Shown: positions 51,001 through 62,640, counted from the first letter of the stretch. The stretch is DNA of 64,000 bases from Theocolax elegans (GCA_026168455.1 CM047425.1:9460001-9524000), one strand, 5' to 3'. Notes: a model not told the origin generated them from the letters alone. Numbers and translations are program-made.

Positions 51001-51593
51001 CACGAACATTATTTCCTTATTTTTTTTCTCCGTTCTTGTCTGCTCGTTCGTTACCTACTTATTCTATACTACTTACATACACCTATATACGAGCTATCGA
51101 CAGATACGTGCGAAGATTACGAAAGGAGAAGGTGCCTTTCCTCCGATTTTTTCGGATTTTCCGAATGCATCTCTCGTGATTTCTTCCTTCGATAGAACGA
51201 AAGAGAGATACATACAGACGCGAATGAAACACACACACGTAGGCGTTAAGTTTGACATCTTTGCCAAAATAAACAACGTGCACGGTAATTCTTTGTTTCG
51301 CGGTTTGAATCCGCTACACGGAGTAAATATGTTTGGGTTTACTTATTAACGCAAAAAATACATAATTATGTGCTACATATGTTAATTATAGTTTGCCTAA
51401 AGATACGGATATCGTGTCGGGCCCCTACAACAGTGCCATAGTAAGCTGCATCGCTGCCATTATGGTTGCCTGATTTTGGGCGCATGATTACGTAACTTTG
51501 TTTTATAATACTTTATTTCACATTTCATCAATTTAAAGGTAAAAAATAAGTATTTCTATATATTTACAACAAGGAAAAAAATTTAAAAAAAAT
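48061..51593. other. A/T-rich intergenic DNA
   Basis: Contains the inverted relative of the 41.6-kb repeat (48073-48110). A higher-complexity patch at 51040-51480 includes a 126-codon ORF at 50969-51349 without recognisable domain features. No accepted gene. Confidence 0.4.
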
Positions 51594-51665
51594 CTCTCCA
51601 GCGGGGAATCGAACCCCGGTCTCCCGCGTGACAGGCGGGGATACTGACCACTATACTACTGAAGA
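51594..51665 (-). tRNA. tRNA-Asp (anticodon GTC)
   Basis: A 72-nt cloverleaf. The acceptor TCTTCAG pairs with CTGGAGA (one U-G pair). The D-arm begins GTATAGTGGTCAGTAT, the anticodon loop is CTGTCAC with GTC (51630-51632), and the T-arm CGGGG-TTCGATT-CCCCG is intact, with G as discriminator. The body from the D-arm through the T-arm matches the strongly conserved animal tRNA-Asp. The acceptor stem differs from the usual TCCTCG.../...CGGGGA pairing but remains paired. There is no intron. A T-rich run immediately 3' (on the - strand) can serve as the Pol III terminator. Confidence 0.95.
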
Positions 51666-54168
51666 CTTGATTTCGGCAATTGTAGATATATTATAAGAAA
51701 TTGTATAATGGTTAACAGCTGCTTAAGGAGTGAAAGATATTTATCAAACTTTTATAAAAAAAATTATGATAAAAAATTTTAAAAAATATTTTTTTTACAA
51801 TTTTTCTAAAATTTATAAAAATACCATATGAAAATTATAAAAAATGAGCATTCACGTTTTTTAATGACTTTTATAAAGTAAATTATATTATAAGTGTGTA
51901 TTTTATATAATTATGTAGCATTAAATTTTTACTTTTATTATTACAATATAATAACGATAATAAAGAATATTTTAAATATTAATTATTAATTACTTACCAA
52001 TATCATTAACCGATAATTATATTAAATTTTTTTTCAATTTTTACAGTGTGATTGTTGAAAGGAGATTGTGTCTTTTGAACAACCTGCCTACTTAAACATG
52101 TAATTTTAAAAAATTGAAGTTAATATAATAATTAAAAAAAAATAAATATATTATTTTTCAGTTTTTTGAGGGCCAGATAAGTTTTTTTAGGTTTAATAAG
52201 CAAACCCCCATTTTCACGTTATATACAACATTCTGTTGGTAAAATTTGTCATCGTTTTCAGGCTAACCAAATAATTTTTATTATTCTATTACGTTTTTAA
52301 AAACGAATAATAAGAAACTTTTTAAAATTAATCTCATGGTACTAAATGCTTACGATCGTTTTCACCTATTTATATGCATATATCAGCGTCAAACAGGTAC
52401 GTATTGTAAGCACAGATGATTAATCAAAACTTTGTTTAGTGTTATCTTATTTATATTTTATTTATTAATTTTAATATGAGTAATTTCTGAAATAATTCTT
52501 TTTTTATAATCCAATTCCGTATATAAAATTGTAATATGATCCCAATCACCTTTATTCATCATTTTTATTATTTTACAAAAGATTTTTATTAAGATGTTAG
52601 TCCAACGGTCTTGTACCTCAACATCAATAAAAACAAAGTAAGCGTCAAAAAAACTTCACTTTCCATAAAAAAAATTTTTCATTTTAATACTTAATAAGAA
52701 GTACTTTAAATTACAAACTTAAGATACACATTTTATATTTTAGATTTACAAAAACTCTTATAAAAATTAAAAATGAATTATGAATTTTTATTAAATAAAA
52801 ACTTAATTTTTGACTTTTTTTAACTTTAGAAGAAGTAAAATTTAAAAAAATTCAAAAAGTTATTGATATTGCTTCGTTAAGCTAAAATTTTAATATTTAC
52901 TAAAATTTACAAAAACGATTGTATTCATTTAGTACTATGAAATTTTTTTCAGATTGAAAAGGTAAACTGTCGGTCGTTGATTTTATAAAAATTTTGTATT
53001 TTTTATTTTCAAACGTGTAATAGAATAATAAAAATTTATTGTTTAGCTTAAAAAGATTGGCGAATTCAGCCAACACAGTGTTGCATATTAAGTAGAAAAT
53101 GGGTTTTTTATTTGTTTAAACTAAAAAATCTACCTAAGTCAAGAAATTAAAAAAAACAATACTTTTTATTTTTTTTAATTAACTATGTTCGCTGTAAGAT
53201 ATAAATATTATCATCATTTAAATAAGATTTGTAAGATTTATTTTCAACTATTGAAACATTTTGTTTTTATACTAAAAGTATTAAAGAAAATTAAGCTTAC
53301 CTTAAAATTGTGTTAACTGCATCTGTATTAAGATCTGGTTAATCCTTTATTTTGCCTCTTACTACATACATGTGTATGTTTCTCGCTAGAATTTGATTTT
53401 TTTTTGTATTGTCAACAGTATTTCGTAATATTTTATTACTTTATACCTCGGTGTCTTTAATTAACTCCTACACTCTAAAGTTTGAAGTAACAAAAGCTAA
53501 AAAGACTGATCAACCAAATTTTTAAAGATTTGCGATTAATACGTAATTAATACGTAATTGCAATTAATACGTTAGATTTAGATTTATAAGAAAATCTTTA
53601 CTGTGTTCAATAATGCAATAAAAATAAATAAAAATATAAATAAATGTTATCATTTCTTCTTCAATTTAATTCCTCAGTCCATTATATTAATTCTTTTATA
53701 ATTATATTATTATTTTCAGCGCCAACTATTTATCAAATCAACTATTTATCATATACTAATCATATATACGGGAAACCGTATTTCTTGCTTAAAACACAAT
53801 TTAAGAAAATATAGTTTATTAATATAATTTCATTATAGAATATTATTAATACAGTCCATTATATAATATTATATAACTAAAATATACAATCTATATTTTA
53901 TAGTAATTTACTATATTTTAGTAAAATTATTATAGTTTATAATAATTTTATAGTATTTGATATTATATTTTTTTCTCAGTGTAAATACTTAACTACCAGT
54001 TGAAATGCGTATCTCTATTTGTGGTTGTAGTTCTTTTAAAATATTCTGCATTAAATTCTTAGTTTTCTTTTTTACTATTTTCGTTACGCTTCATTAATTA
54101 CCTTTTTAATATAAATTAAAAATTATCTACTAATTTTCTTATTATATCATGTAATATATCCTTTTGTG
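51666..54168. other. A/T-rich intergenic DNA
   Basis: No ORF of note. The word TGAGGGCCAG within TTTTCAGTTTTTTGAGGGCC (52157-52176) has a relative at 14367-14386 in gene 2 intronic DNA, a possible old repeat. Confidence 0.45.
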
Positions 54169-54230
54169 AGAAAGCGCGAAGTCTGGCTCTAGCGGGAACG
54201 GCAACTCGAGTTTGAGACTACGCACTTTCT
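54169..54230. repeat. GC-rich imperfect stem-loop in A/T desert
   Basis: AGAAAGCGCGAAGTCT (54169-54184) pairs with AGACTACGCACTTTCT (54215-54230), 14 of 16 positions. The GC-rich 30-nt loop region includes an ACTCGAGT palindrome. Function unknown. Confidence 0.5.
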
Positions 54231-55293
54231 TCTATATTCTTTTCTAAATGTGACTTTTATTTTTGTGCACAAACATTATGTGTTTAATTCCTGTGTGCAG
54301 AAACAGACCCCTGCCTTAACGTTTCTTTATTTCATATATTATTTAGAATAATTATTGATGGATTATTACCATACGTAACAAATCACAACCTTAAAATTTA
54401 TGATAATTAGAGATATCTCGGACAGTAATCAATATTTTTTAAAAATTAAAAGAATACTTTATTAATTTTTTTAGTACCACGTATAGATATTTTTAATTTA
54501 AATAATAGAAGCTAAAATTTGTCAACTTTTTCAAGATAAACAAATAATTTGTGTTAAAAACGTATACATTTGTTTTTGCCCATTTTTTTCCATAATAGAA
54601 GTATTGAAATGATTGATCATAGTCAACTTGGGTGGAAATGACATACTTTAAAATAGGTGTTTTAAACCTCAAAATATTGATACGTAGCCAGGGGTCAACC
54701 AGGACATGTATAAAGCTATATAGAGATTTATTTAAATATTACGGTGAAAAGTAGAATTTCGCTGAAAACATTTTTTAAAATCGTTATGTAGTGTTTCGTA
54801 TAGGAAAACTTTGTTTACTTGAACCTAACTGTGATAAATAACCTAAAAATTATAAAAAAAGGTTTGTAAAACTGAGGAAGCACTGGCGTTGTGAGCGCCC
54901 CTAGTCTGAGAAAAATTTTGTGTGCGATATTTAGATTATTTAATACAGACAGATTAAAGGAAATTAATTTTTCCCAAGTATAAAATGATATAAAGATTTA
55001 TTTAACAATTACTTTGGTTAGTACTATGGAGAATTGAAGGCGTATTTTGTAGAGAAAAATTGGTACCGCAGTGGAAAGCCACCTGCTATTTGCCACAGCC
55101 AAGTAAGATTTTCTTTACAAAACATACCTTCTATTTTTAATATTATTATACAAAAACATGTTTATATAACTCTTTTTGTCCTTTTTCTCGTGGGAAAACT
55201 TAATTTTTCGGATCTAATTCTAGTAAATTAGCTAAATATTATAAAGAAAATTTATTCATACTAGAGAACGCTGGCGCACTGAAGAACACTCTC

Positions 55294-55781
55294 AAAGGGA
55301 TGTCGCCTGTCAGAGCTATAGCTTCCGTCAATAGCCGCTCGATCCCGAGCCTTCGAATAGTGCTGTGGTCAAACATAAATTATATCATTTACAGCTAATT
55401 AAAGCCATTGAAAGATACTCCCCCCCCCCTCAGCTATAATTAAAATTGAGGTAATTATAATGTTACTCTTAGCAGTAAAAGTTAATTTTTTTTTTAAAAA
55501 TGAGAAATCAGCACGATAGACATAGACTTACTGAATATGAGAAGTATTTTTATCTCATTCTTGAAAAAAATAAATATTTGCTGCCAAGAGTAATATTATA
55601 ATTAACTCAATTTTAGTTAGGCTAGGGGAAAAAGTATCATTCAACAGCTCTAAGTAGCTGTAAATGATATAATTCATGTTTTAAGTACGTTTATCATCGA
55701 AATTGCCACCTGACCACAGCGCCATTGGAAGGCTCGAGATCGAACGGCTATCGGCGGAGGCTATAGCCCCGACATCCCTTT
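55294..55781. mobile_element. MITE-like inverted-repeat element, about 490 bp
   Basis: Arms of about 180-205 bp (55294-55475 and 55575-55781) begin AAAGGGATGTCGCC and end with the matching complement (GACATCCCTTT). Both contain GCTATAGC-, TGATCC/CTCGAT-, CTGTGGTCA- and TTATATCATTTACAGCT-type words in inverse orientation. The left arm has a C10 run. There is no ORF, so it is non-autonomous. Confidence 0.7.
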
Positions 55782-56635
55782 AAGTATCCGTTGATCTAAA
55801 TAAGTAGGACTCTACCACGTATTTTCAACTTTTTCAACCAAACTCTAAAAATCAATTAAGCAAGAAAACTTTACTTACTAACCTTGTGTGTATATACTAT
55901 ACATACATGTCCTAGTGAAAATCAAAGCATTTATAAAATTAAAAGAACTTTAATAATTTTTTTAAAAATTCCGTGCTTTAGGAAATTCCGCTATCTTTAG
56001 CAGACGAAGAACAAGCCTTCTTAAATCTAAAATCAAGTTTTATTTCGAAAAGAGAGATAAATATATTTTATACATAAGTATGATTTTAGTTAATAATAAT
56101 ATAATATAATAACAAATAATGCATTGAACTAACCTTAAAATCCTTAATTCCCACTACGACAAACTTCAAATAAATTTTTCAAAATTTCATCCCCACATCG
56201 TGGATTGTTCATAAAAATCCATCTAATGATAACCTACAATTCACTTCGAAGTAAACTAATACCAAATACGTTCATCAAAAGAGAATTTTATACACTTAGA
56301 CATGCGTGTGCGCGCGGCTCGGTTGATTCCAAACGGAAGCGAAGCCGTGTATATAATGTAATTTATCAATTCTCAAGAAGAGAGAACAAGGTTCCTTCGC
56401 GCGCAATGGTAAGTAGATTTAAACGGGCACCAGAGACACCCACCCACACACCCACACACGTATACACAGATCGGAATGGAGCTGATTTTCCAGAGAGTGG
56501 CGAATGCCATTAAACGTGTATATAACGTGGCAAACAACGCAAAAGGGTAAGGCTAAGGGAGCATCAGGTTCTCTCACGACGACACAGGAGGAAGACTCAT
56601 TTGCATACTTGGGATATTCATGTGGTACAGAAGTA
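55782..56635. other. Intergenic DNA with a CpG-richer patch
   Basis: 56295-56410 and 56460-56580 are richer in GC and CpG and include GTGTATATAATG and a donor-like AAAGG|GTAAGG. This could be a promoter or first exon for a gene beyond the window, but no coding frame can be supported. Confidence 0.3.

Positions 56636-56725
<90 letters not shown>
56636..56725. repeat. (GA)n microsatellite, about 90 bp
   Basis: A nearly pure GA repeat with two GGGA interruptions. It produces false (RE)n and (SL)n reading frames on the two strands. Confidence 0.95.
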
Positions 56726-56729
<4 letters not shown>

Positions 56730-57114
56730 CTATCGTGGTATCATTGTTATGTATACCGTTCATTCTTAGTACTTAGGAGGATGCGAATGATTTTTAATTT
56801 CGTGTTTCGTCGGGTTTTCAATCTTGCGGAACACTAAAATGTTATAGTTATTAGAGTATAGTTAGAGTTAGGTTAGGAAAATATAGTCGGCTGTATAATA
56901 TATAGCTTTACCTGATACGTCTCCAATTAGTCATTCGAAACGAGACAAAAACTAAACGTTATACCTTATATTAATCTTGTATTACTGAATAAAAGATGCA
57001 TTATATAAAATGTTGAGTCAATCTATCAAAAAACTTCTCTTTTCTGCCCTCCGGCCGGAAAGCGGCCGCTGCGCGAATTAAAGTTGCCGTTTTCCGGCAA
57101 CGTCGAGCAAAAAA

Positions 57115-57287
57115 ATAGTATACACACCTTGGCCAGTAAAAAAGAAAGCCTCAGATCACATGTTCGTCCACCTCGGCTTCGCCTCGGCCGACAATCACAT
57201 GTGATCTGAGACATTTTTTTTTTTACTGGTCGTGGTATGTAATATGAGACATTTCTTACTTTACTGGCCAAGGTTGTAATATACTAT
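57115..57287. mobile_element. Short palindromic element, CCTTGGCCAGTAAA ends
   Basis: The outer inverted pair is ATAGTATA...CCTTGGCCAGTAAA at 57115-57140 and TTTACTGGCCAAGG...ATACTAT at 57260-57287. An inner inverted pair is CTCAGATCACATG at 57150-57162 and CATGTGATCTGAG at 57198-57210, around a GC-rich apex with CTCGGCTTCGCCTCGG. A third ACTGG repeat (57225-57234) suggests internal rearrangement. Confidence 0.6.
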
Positions 57288-57539
57288 TTACCGATAATTA
57301 ACTAATTTACGTCTTAATTTAATAAAAGTCTATATTAATTTTGCATCAGAAACTACTTTACTTTTCATTTCGTGATATTAAAATATTAATTTTGTTATTA
57401 AAATTATATAATTTCCTGATACGAAAAAAAGCACAATTTAAATTTTCCGACGTAAAATTAACATTGGAAATTTTGAGACTTTTTTTTTCGTCCGAGGCGT
57501 CGGTATATATTCTTCGTTGTAACAAGCAAACGTATCCAA

Positions 57540-58560
57540 GATAGAGCCTTTCTTAAAATTATTCGTCGATACTAGGAAGCGCACGCTCCAAGTAAAGACA
57601 ATCCAACGTTCAATAAAGCTATATACAAGACAGTGAGACAGAGAGAGAAGGAAAACAAGACAAGCTCATCTTACATAAGAAAGTTCAATTTGTATATACG
57701 TGAAAATCCAATATCGAACTGATTATATACACATCGTCTGGTTAACAGGCACGATTATTTACGAGATTCGCGTTTGAGAAGAATCCAAGTGGGATGAGAG
57801 AGAGAGAGAGAGAGAGAGAAGGGGGGGAGTGAATCTCCTTCCTTGCTAATCCGATCATGAAAGGACGAGGTGTGTCCATTCGGGTGTGACGCTGCGATAA
57901 TGGATATTGCCATTCAAAGGATCTCTCGCGTTAAATGACATGCTTATATATATGTTGTATGTATATAGCCATGAAATGATGAGATAGGCTCTTCTTCAGT
58001 AGTTGATATCGACCAATGGTACTTAACGCTAACGTATTTAAAAATTCGTATATACTTTTATTTGGTGTTATTGAAAATTTTTTGGGTATTCAATGGTAAA
58101 TGTATTCTTAGCACGCGTTTTTCTCGTACTGATACGTGGAATTGAAGATGATTTATGGATATATACTTAGTGTTTAAGGAGTAACGCGTTTTTGTATATC
58201 ATGTAGAAATTTGATATGGTTTTGATCAGGGTTTGGTAATGTGCGCTTTTATATTTATATTATAATATGTATTACATTTATTTTTCGAATATAATTCGAG
58301 CAATGGCTCATAGAAAGAAAGGCTAATTAATCTTATCTATATTATAGTCTTACGTCACTTTGCGGCAACGGTTTAATAGCGAGTGAGTCTCCTTCTCTCC
58401 TTAGCGTTTCTTAAAATCTTTTCGGTCTTTATTTTTAAGAAAAGCCTTTGTCTCTCTCAACTCTTGCCTATAATGCTTAGATACATTACAATATTCGAAA
58501 AGGTGTGATTGACGACCACTTGCCTAACCCTGGTTTTGATTCGTAATCGCAAATATTTAT
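57540..58560. other. Higher-complexity intergenic DNA
   Basis: Balanced composition compared with the flanks, a (GA)n run at 57796-57819, and unique-looking sequence such as GGATATTGCCATTCAAAGGA. There is no ORF with family features. Possible regulatory DNA, not assignable. Confidence 0.25.
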
Positions 58561-59260
58561 GTATCTTATTAGTATTGAATATCGTGTATGTGTATGTGTG
58601 GGGAAGGAAATATTGTGGATTTAATTAATTATTTCAGGTTAGGAGGAACAACTTTTATGTTATTTTAATCATTTGATAAAAATTACTTATGTGTTCAGAC
58701 TATTGTAGTTATAATATGTCGGACATAAAAAGAAATGTTAGACATTTTGATTATAATCATTTGTTTGTAATTGACGAAAAATTATTATTTTATCTGTGTT
58801 CCTGTTGGCTGCTTTTATTTGAGAATTTTAGATTTATAAAATACTAAATTTTACCTCTATAAAAACATAGTTGGAGATTTGAAAAAACGATTTTACTAGT
58901 TTCAAAACTGTAAATCGATACCTGATTTATACACTTTAATAGGGTGTTTTTAATTATTTACTTTTTAATAATTATCAAAATATTATTAATAATTAAATAA
59001 TTAAATTAAAAATATCATTTATATTATAATAAATTTAATGGTCTGTACGAGCCAAAATATATAAATATTCTTAATCGTCAGTCAATGGTGTGCTACAATT
59101 CGTAGCCTCTACGCCAAACTGAATGAGCATAAATAATTTAATTCTGGAGACTAAGTAAGTTAAATTGAAAATATTAATGTGGAAATAAAAAAATATTATA
59201 AAGATAACTTTAAATACAAAGACAAAGAAAATGTATAACAAAATTATAAATGTAATAAAT

Positions 59261-59293
59261 GTTTCGACCACAATTGCCAGTTGGTCTCGTCAG
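59261..59293 (-). ncRNA. Hammerhead-ribozyme-like core
   Basis: On the - strand: CTGACGA, GACCA, an 11-nt loop, TGGTC and GAAAC. This fits the consensus CUGANGA - helix II - GAAA with a perfect 5-bp helix II and no extra base. Helices I and III and the cleavage triplet could not be fixed by eye, so activity is unproven. It is probably a remnant of a Penelope-like element or retrozyme. Confidence 0.45.
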
Positions 59294-59910
59294 TAAGGAC
59301 TGGCAATTTACCTTAGCCATTGAAAATTGAATAACCCTTATATACACTAGTTTGTTATAACTATATTCATAATTATGTATAATATCTGCAGATATCAGAT
59401 TTAGTGAAAAATGTTGAGAAAGTTCCCCCTCTTGAGGGTTTTAAAGATGTTGTATTGAGAGCGCCATATTGAAACTATGCAATTCTAATGCCAGATTTGG
59501 ATTCAACAACCTCAAAAATAGTTGTATACCAAATTTGGTCTACATCCAATACAAATTATGAAAGTTATTCAAATATGCACGTATATGATCCATTACCAGT
59601 TTAGGCACGACTTTTTTTTTTGTACATATATGATTCATTGCCAGTTAAGGAGTTAAAAGTTGTATGCCTGTGAAGGCATAGATCAACTTTTAAAAAATGC
59701 AAATACATTAAAAGAATAATTTTCACTATGTGACACATAACTCCACTTTTGGTGATCACAGAACTAAAATTTCTTAAACAATAACAATATTTAGTATAAA
59801 TGTGAATATTTTGGAGTAGAATACGTTAGGCCAATCATAAGAAACATTGTAACCAATTGTCGTCGAGAAAAGACCTAACATTCCTTATAGCATTATCAAA
59901 GTGTTAAAGT

Positions 59911-60144
59911 TTAATTTACCCATAACCTCATACTTCTAATAATATTAATCACACTAAAGACAATGACGTACAGTATCCATAATTTACAATATTCTTTTGC
60001 GGTATCTCGGTGCATAACAACTTGTTTAAATCTAAGACCCATTTGAATTTCCAGTAATTGATTATTTTGCAATCGATAGAACAATTGACTGTGACATCTC
60101 TTCAAACAAATGATACAAGACGTTTTGTCGCTGATTAGCACCAA
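59911..60144 (-). pseudogene. Unrecognised ORF with a hydrophobic C-terminal segment
   Basis: An open frame of 77 codons with a Cys/Leu-rich start (SCIICLKRCHSQLFYRL) and a membrane-like segment (LWILYVIVFSVINII). It might be a remnant of a multi-pass receptor exon, but no neighbouring exon continues it and the family cannot be named. Chance is a real alternative. Confidence 0.15.
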
Positions 60145-60479
60145 ATTGAAAGCACAAAAAGAGCGACGTTAAATAAAAGAGAAAAAAAGACCTTTTGGAT
60201 AATTAATCAAAATTTGAAGAATACATTCATTACGAATCATTGAATACTATAACATCATTGGCTTTTCCTCAAAATTAGTCTTAGTGACACCAAATTAATT
60301 TTTCAATCCAAACGAACAGCATTCGAATATACACACCTCCGTCATTCGTTATTCATAACCAAACCTTTCCAGCACCCATAAATATTCGCGACTTCATCCC
60401 CGATACTTAAACAAAAATTTCTTTTTTGCACTTTCGACTTCCCGTATATACGTGATTTCTTTATTTCGACGAACGACTG

Positions 60480-60890
60480 ATCCAATGTTTATATTCCATC
60501 CTAACATCGGCATGGAGGTGAGAAGTCGACACCTCCCCTCTTCCAAGTCAATTATTAATGCGAAGGTACCGTCGATTAACCCCACCTACCTCCTCATCCT
60601 CCACCTCCTTTTTCTTCTAGGATCTCCACTTTAGAGGATGGTGTTATATAAGTTCGGAGTCGAATCCTTCGTGGGAATGCGCGGCTTGCCACTTCGGCCC
60701 AAAGGAAGAGAGAGAGAGAGAGGGAGGAAGTCGTGGATCTCTCAAGCTCGTAAGCTGCTGAAAGGCGTGGAGAGAGCACTTGCCTCTTCGTCGCCTTCGT
60801 CTTGTTTAGGTGACGAGGATGAGGGGAAGTTACTACTCAAAGGGAGCACTGGGAAATGCCAGAGATTTTTCTTTTTTTAAAAGAGGGTGG
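60480..60890 (+). promoter_or_regulatory. GC-richer island with TATA box, possible promoter
   Basis: About 400 bp of clearly higher GC than its surroundings. TTATATAAG (60644-60652) is followed about 30 bases later by purine-rich leader-like sequence (GGAAGAGAGAGAGAGAGGGA). Reading frames exist on both strands but none has a recognisable domain. It could be the promoter and first exon of a gene that continues beyond 64000, or a non-coding transcript. Confidence 0.3.
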
Positions 60891-61320
60891 TTATATGTGT
60901 GTTTTCTTTCTTTTTTTTGCAAAGTGGGGTGACTTCACCAATGAATATGAATGTATAATATGAACATATCACGTGATATTTTCTTTTGTTTTGTTAAGAA
61001 TAATGTGAATAATTAATTACTACGGGGATGTTGTAGGCAACTCCAGATTCTTCGCTCATATTTGTCGTCATTTAAGTTTGTTTTTGATTTTTATATAATT
61101 ATTATTGTTATCGCACATTTGTTGAGAATCGTGTGAGAGAATTATTTTTTTTATTATGTTAAGTTTTTATTATTATCAGGGATTTTTATTTTGGATCCTT
61201 CATTTTTGATCGGCTGTATTGCACCTGCCGTCTTGGATATGGAAATTATACAAATATTATACAAATTTTTTATAATATTTAACAAATCTTTGGAGGTCGT
61301 TTTCCAATTTCAATGGTATA

Positions 61321-61546
61321 TTCAGTTACAAGTTTAATTTGTAATTTTCACCCTCCATTGTTGAATTAGTAAATAATCGATTGTTGAGGGTCAATAATAA
61401 ATAAATCCAATCTATTTATGTAAGTGCACAACGTTTCGTCTGCTAGGTTTGCAGACCTCTTCAGGTGCTTAATATTGAATATAATTATATTGGATTTATT
61501 TTTTATTCACCCTCAACAATCGACTATTTACTAATTCAGTTACAAG
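61321..61546 (-). mobile_element. Palindromic element with hammerhead-like core and 12-bp direct repeats
   Basis: Inverted arms of about 50 bp (61362-61412 and 61489-61538) flank a core that on the - strand reads CTGAAGA (61464-61458), G, GTCTGC, a 7-nt loop, GCAGAC and GAAAC. That is a hammerhead-type core with a perfect 6-bp helix II. The 12-bp word TTCAGTTACAAG occurs at 61321-61332 and again at 61535-61546, a candidate target-site duplication. No reverse-transcriptase ORF is present, so the copy is non-autonomous or truncated. Confidence 0.6.
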
Positions 61547-61779
61547 AGTTAAGTAGTTTTATTTACGTAGCAAATGACATAACTTAAAAATATAGGATGG
61601 AAGGTACAATAACTTGTATTGTGAGAAAGGCTACAATCAAAATGTAACAATCACTTAAAAGAAACAAAACAAGATTAAAATGGTTAATCAAAGGGCGCGA
61701 CAGCCCCAGACGTAAGTATGGGCAGGTATCCTTATTCTATAGCTATCTCAGTGCTGATATTTTTTCTTTCATAACTTAT

Positions 61780-62640
61780 TTTATTGTATACTATTTATTT
61801 TTATCAAATTTATGAAACATCGCATTCCATATTTATTTATCTTTGGTTTACATCAAGTTTTGTGCGAATTCATTCATGCATAATTAAGAAAAGCTGCGAC
61901 AGAGAAATTGGAAGTCAATTTCGTTTATTTGATGTTTGCTTCTTCCCATTTTTCATCACCCGTATATATGTAATAATTTTTTTCTCGAAAACTAAAGGCT
62001 TAAATAATAGTTATCTTAAAAATGGTCAAGGAACACTCTTAAATATTTTTCCGTTTTTTGTAAATGATTTTTTATTTTCTAAAAATCACAAAAACAAAAA
62101 TTTTAAAAAATGTCTCCAAAAAATCTGAAATTTTTTTGAGTATTCCTCGCTTAATTCAATTAATTAATTAATTAAGCCTTTAGTTTTCTAGGAAAAACAA
62201 TTAATAAAGGAATAATTTGATTTTTTGCATGTTTTTGTATTTTGACTAATTTATGCACCGTTGGTTGATTAAAACCCCATGGATTCATGTTTCTTATGTT
62301 TGAAAAAAAATCATAAACTTTGAAAATGACAATTTTTTGCGTTGTTTTGCAAAAAGTTGCCATATCGTTTTTTGTAATAAAAATTAGCAAATTCTGTGCC
62401 TGGATTCTGATTCAGCATACCCCAAAACATAAAGAATCATATTTTAGACCAAGTTACTACTTCGTCAAGTACCTAAAATTTAGCTACAAGATTCGTGATG
62501 AAGAAACAATGAAAACACTACTCAGCGAATTTTTTGGGACGCTAAATATGAATCAGGAATCAAGATTTCAACCAGGTGTCACAGATCAATTTTTAAGTTT
62601 TTTGAATATTTGAAATTTTTGCAGGTTGTTCCTAAATTTG
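61780..62640. other. Intergenic DNA with open frames, no assignable gene
   Basis: Two open frames (61784-62128 and 62320-62613, + strand) are long for this composition. The second has a mixed, protein-like C-terminal half (RDEETMKTLLSEFF). Neither shows a start context, splice partners or a recognised domain. A decayed transposon ORF is possible. Confidence 0.2.

Noticed and set aside
50969..51349. 126-codon ORF upstream of the tRNA
   Set aside because: A hydrophobic start and mixed composition, but no recognised domain, no splice partner, and overlapping - strand ORFs of similar length, so chance is likely.
56419..56776. ORFs encoding (SL)n and (RE)n
   Set aside because: Direct translations of the (GA)n microsatellite.
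62320..62613. 97-codon ORF
   Set aside because: Possibly a decayed transposon frame, but no motif, repeat ends or partner exons support naming it as a gene.
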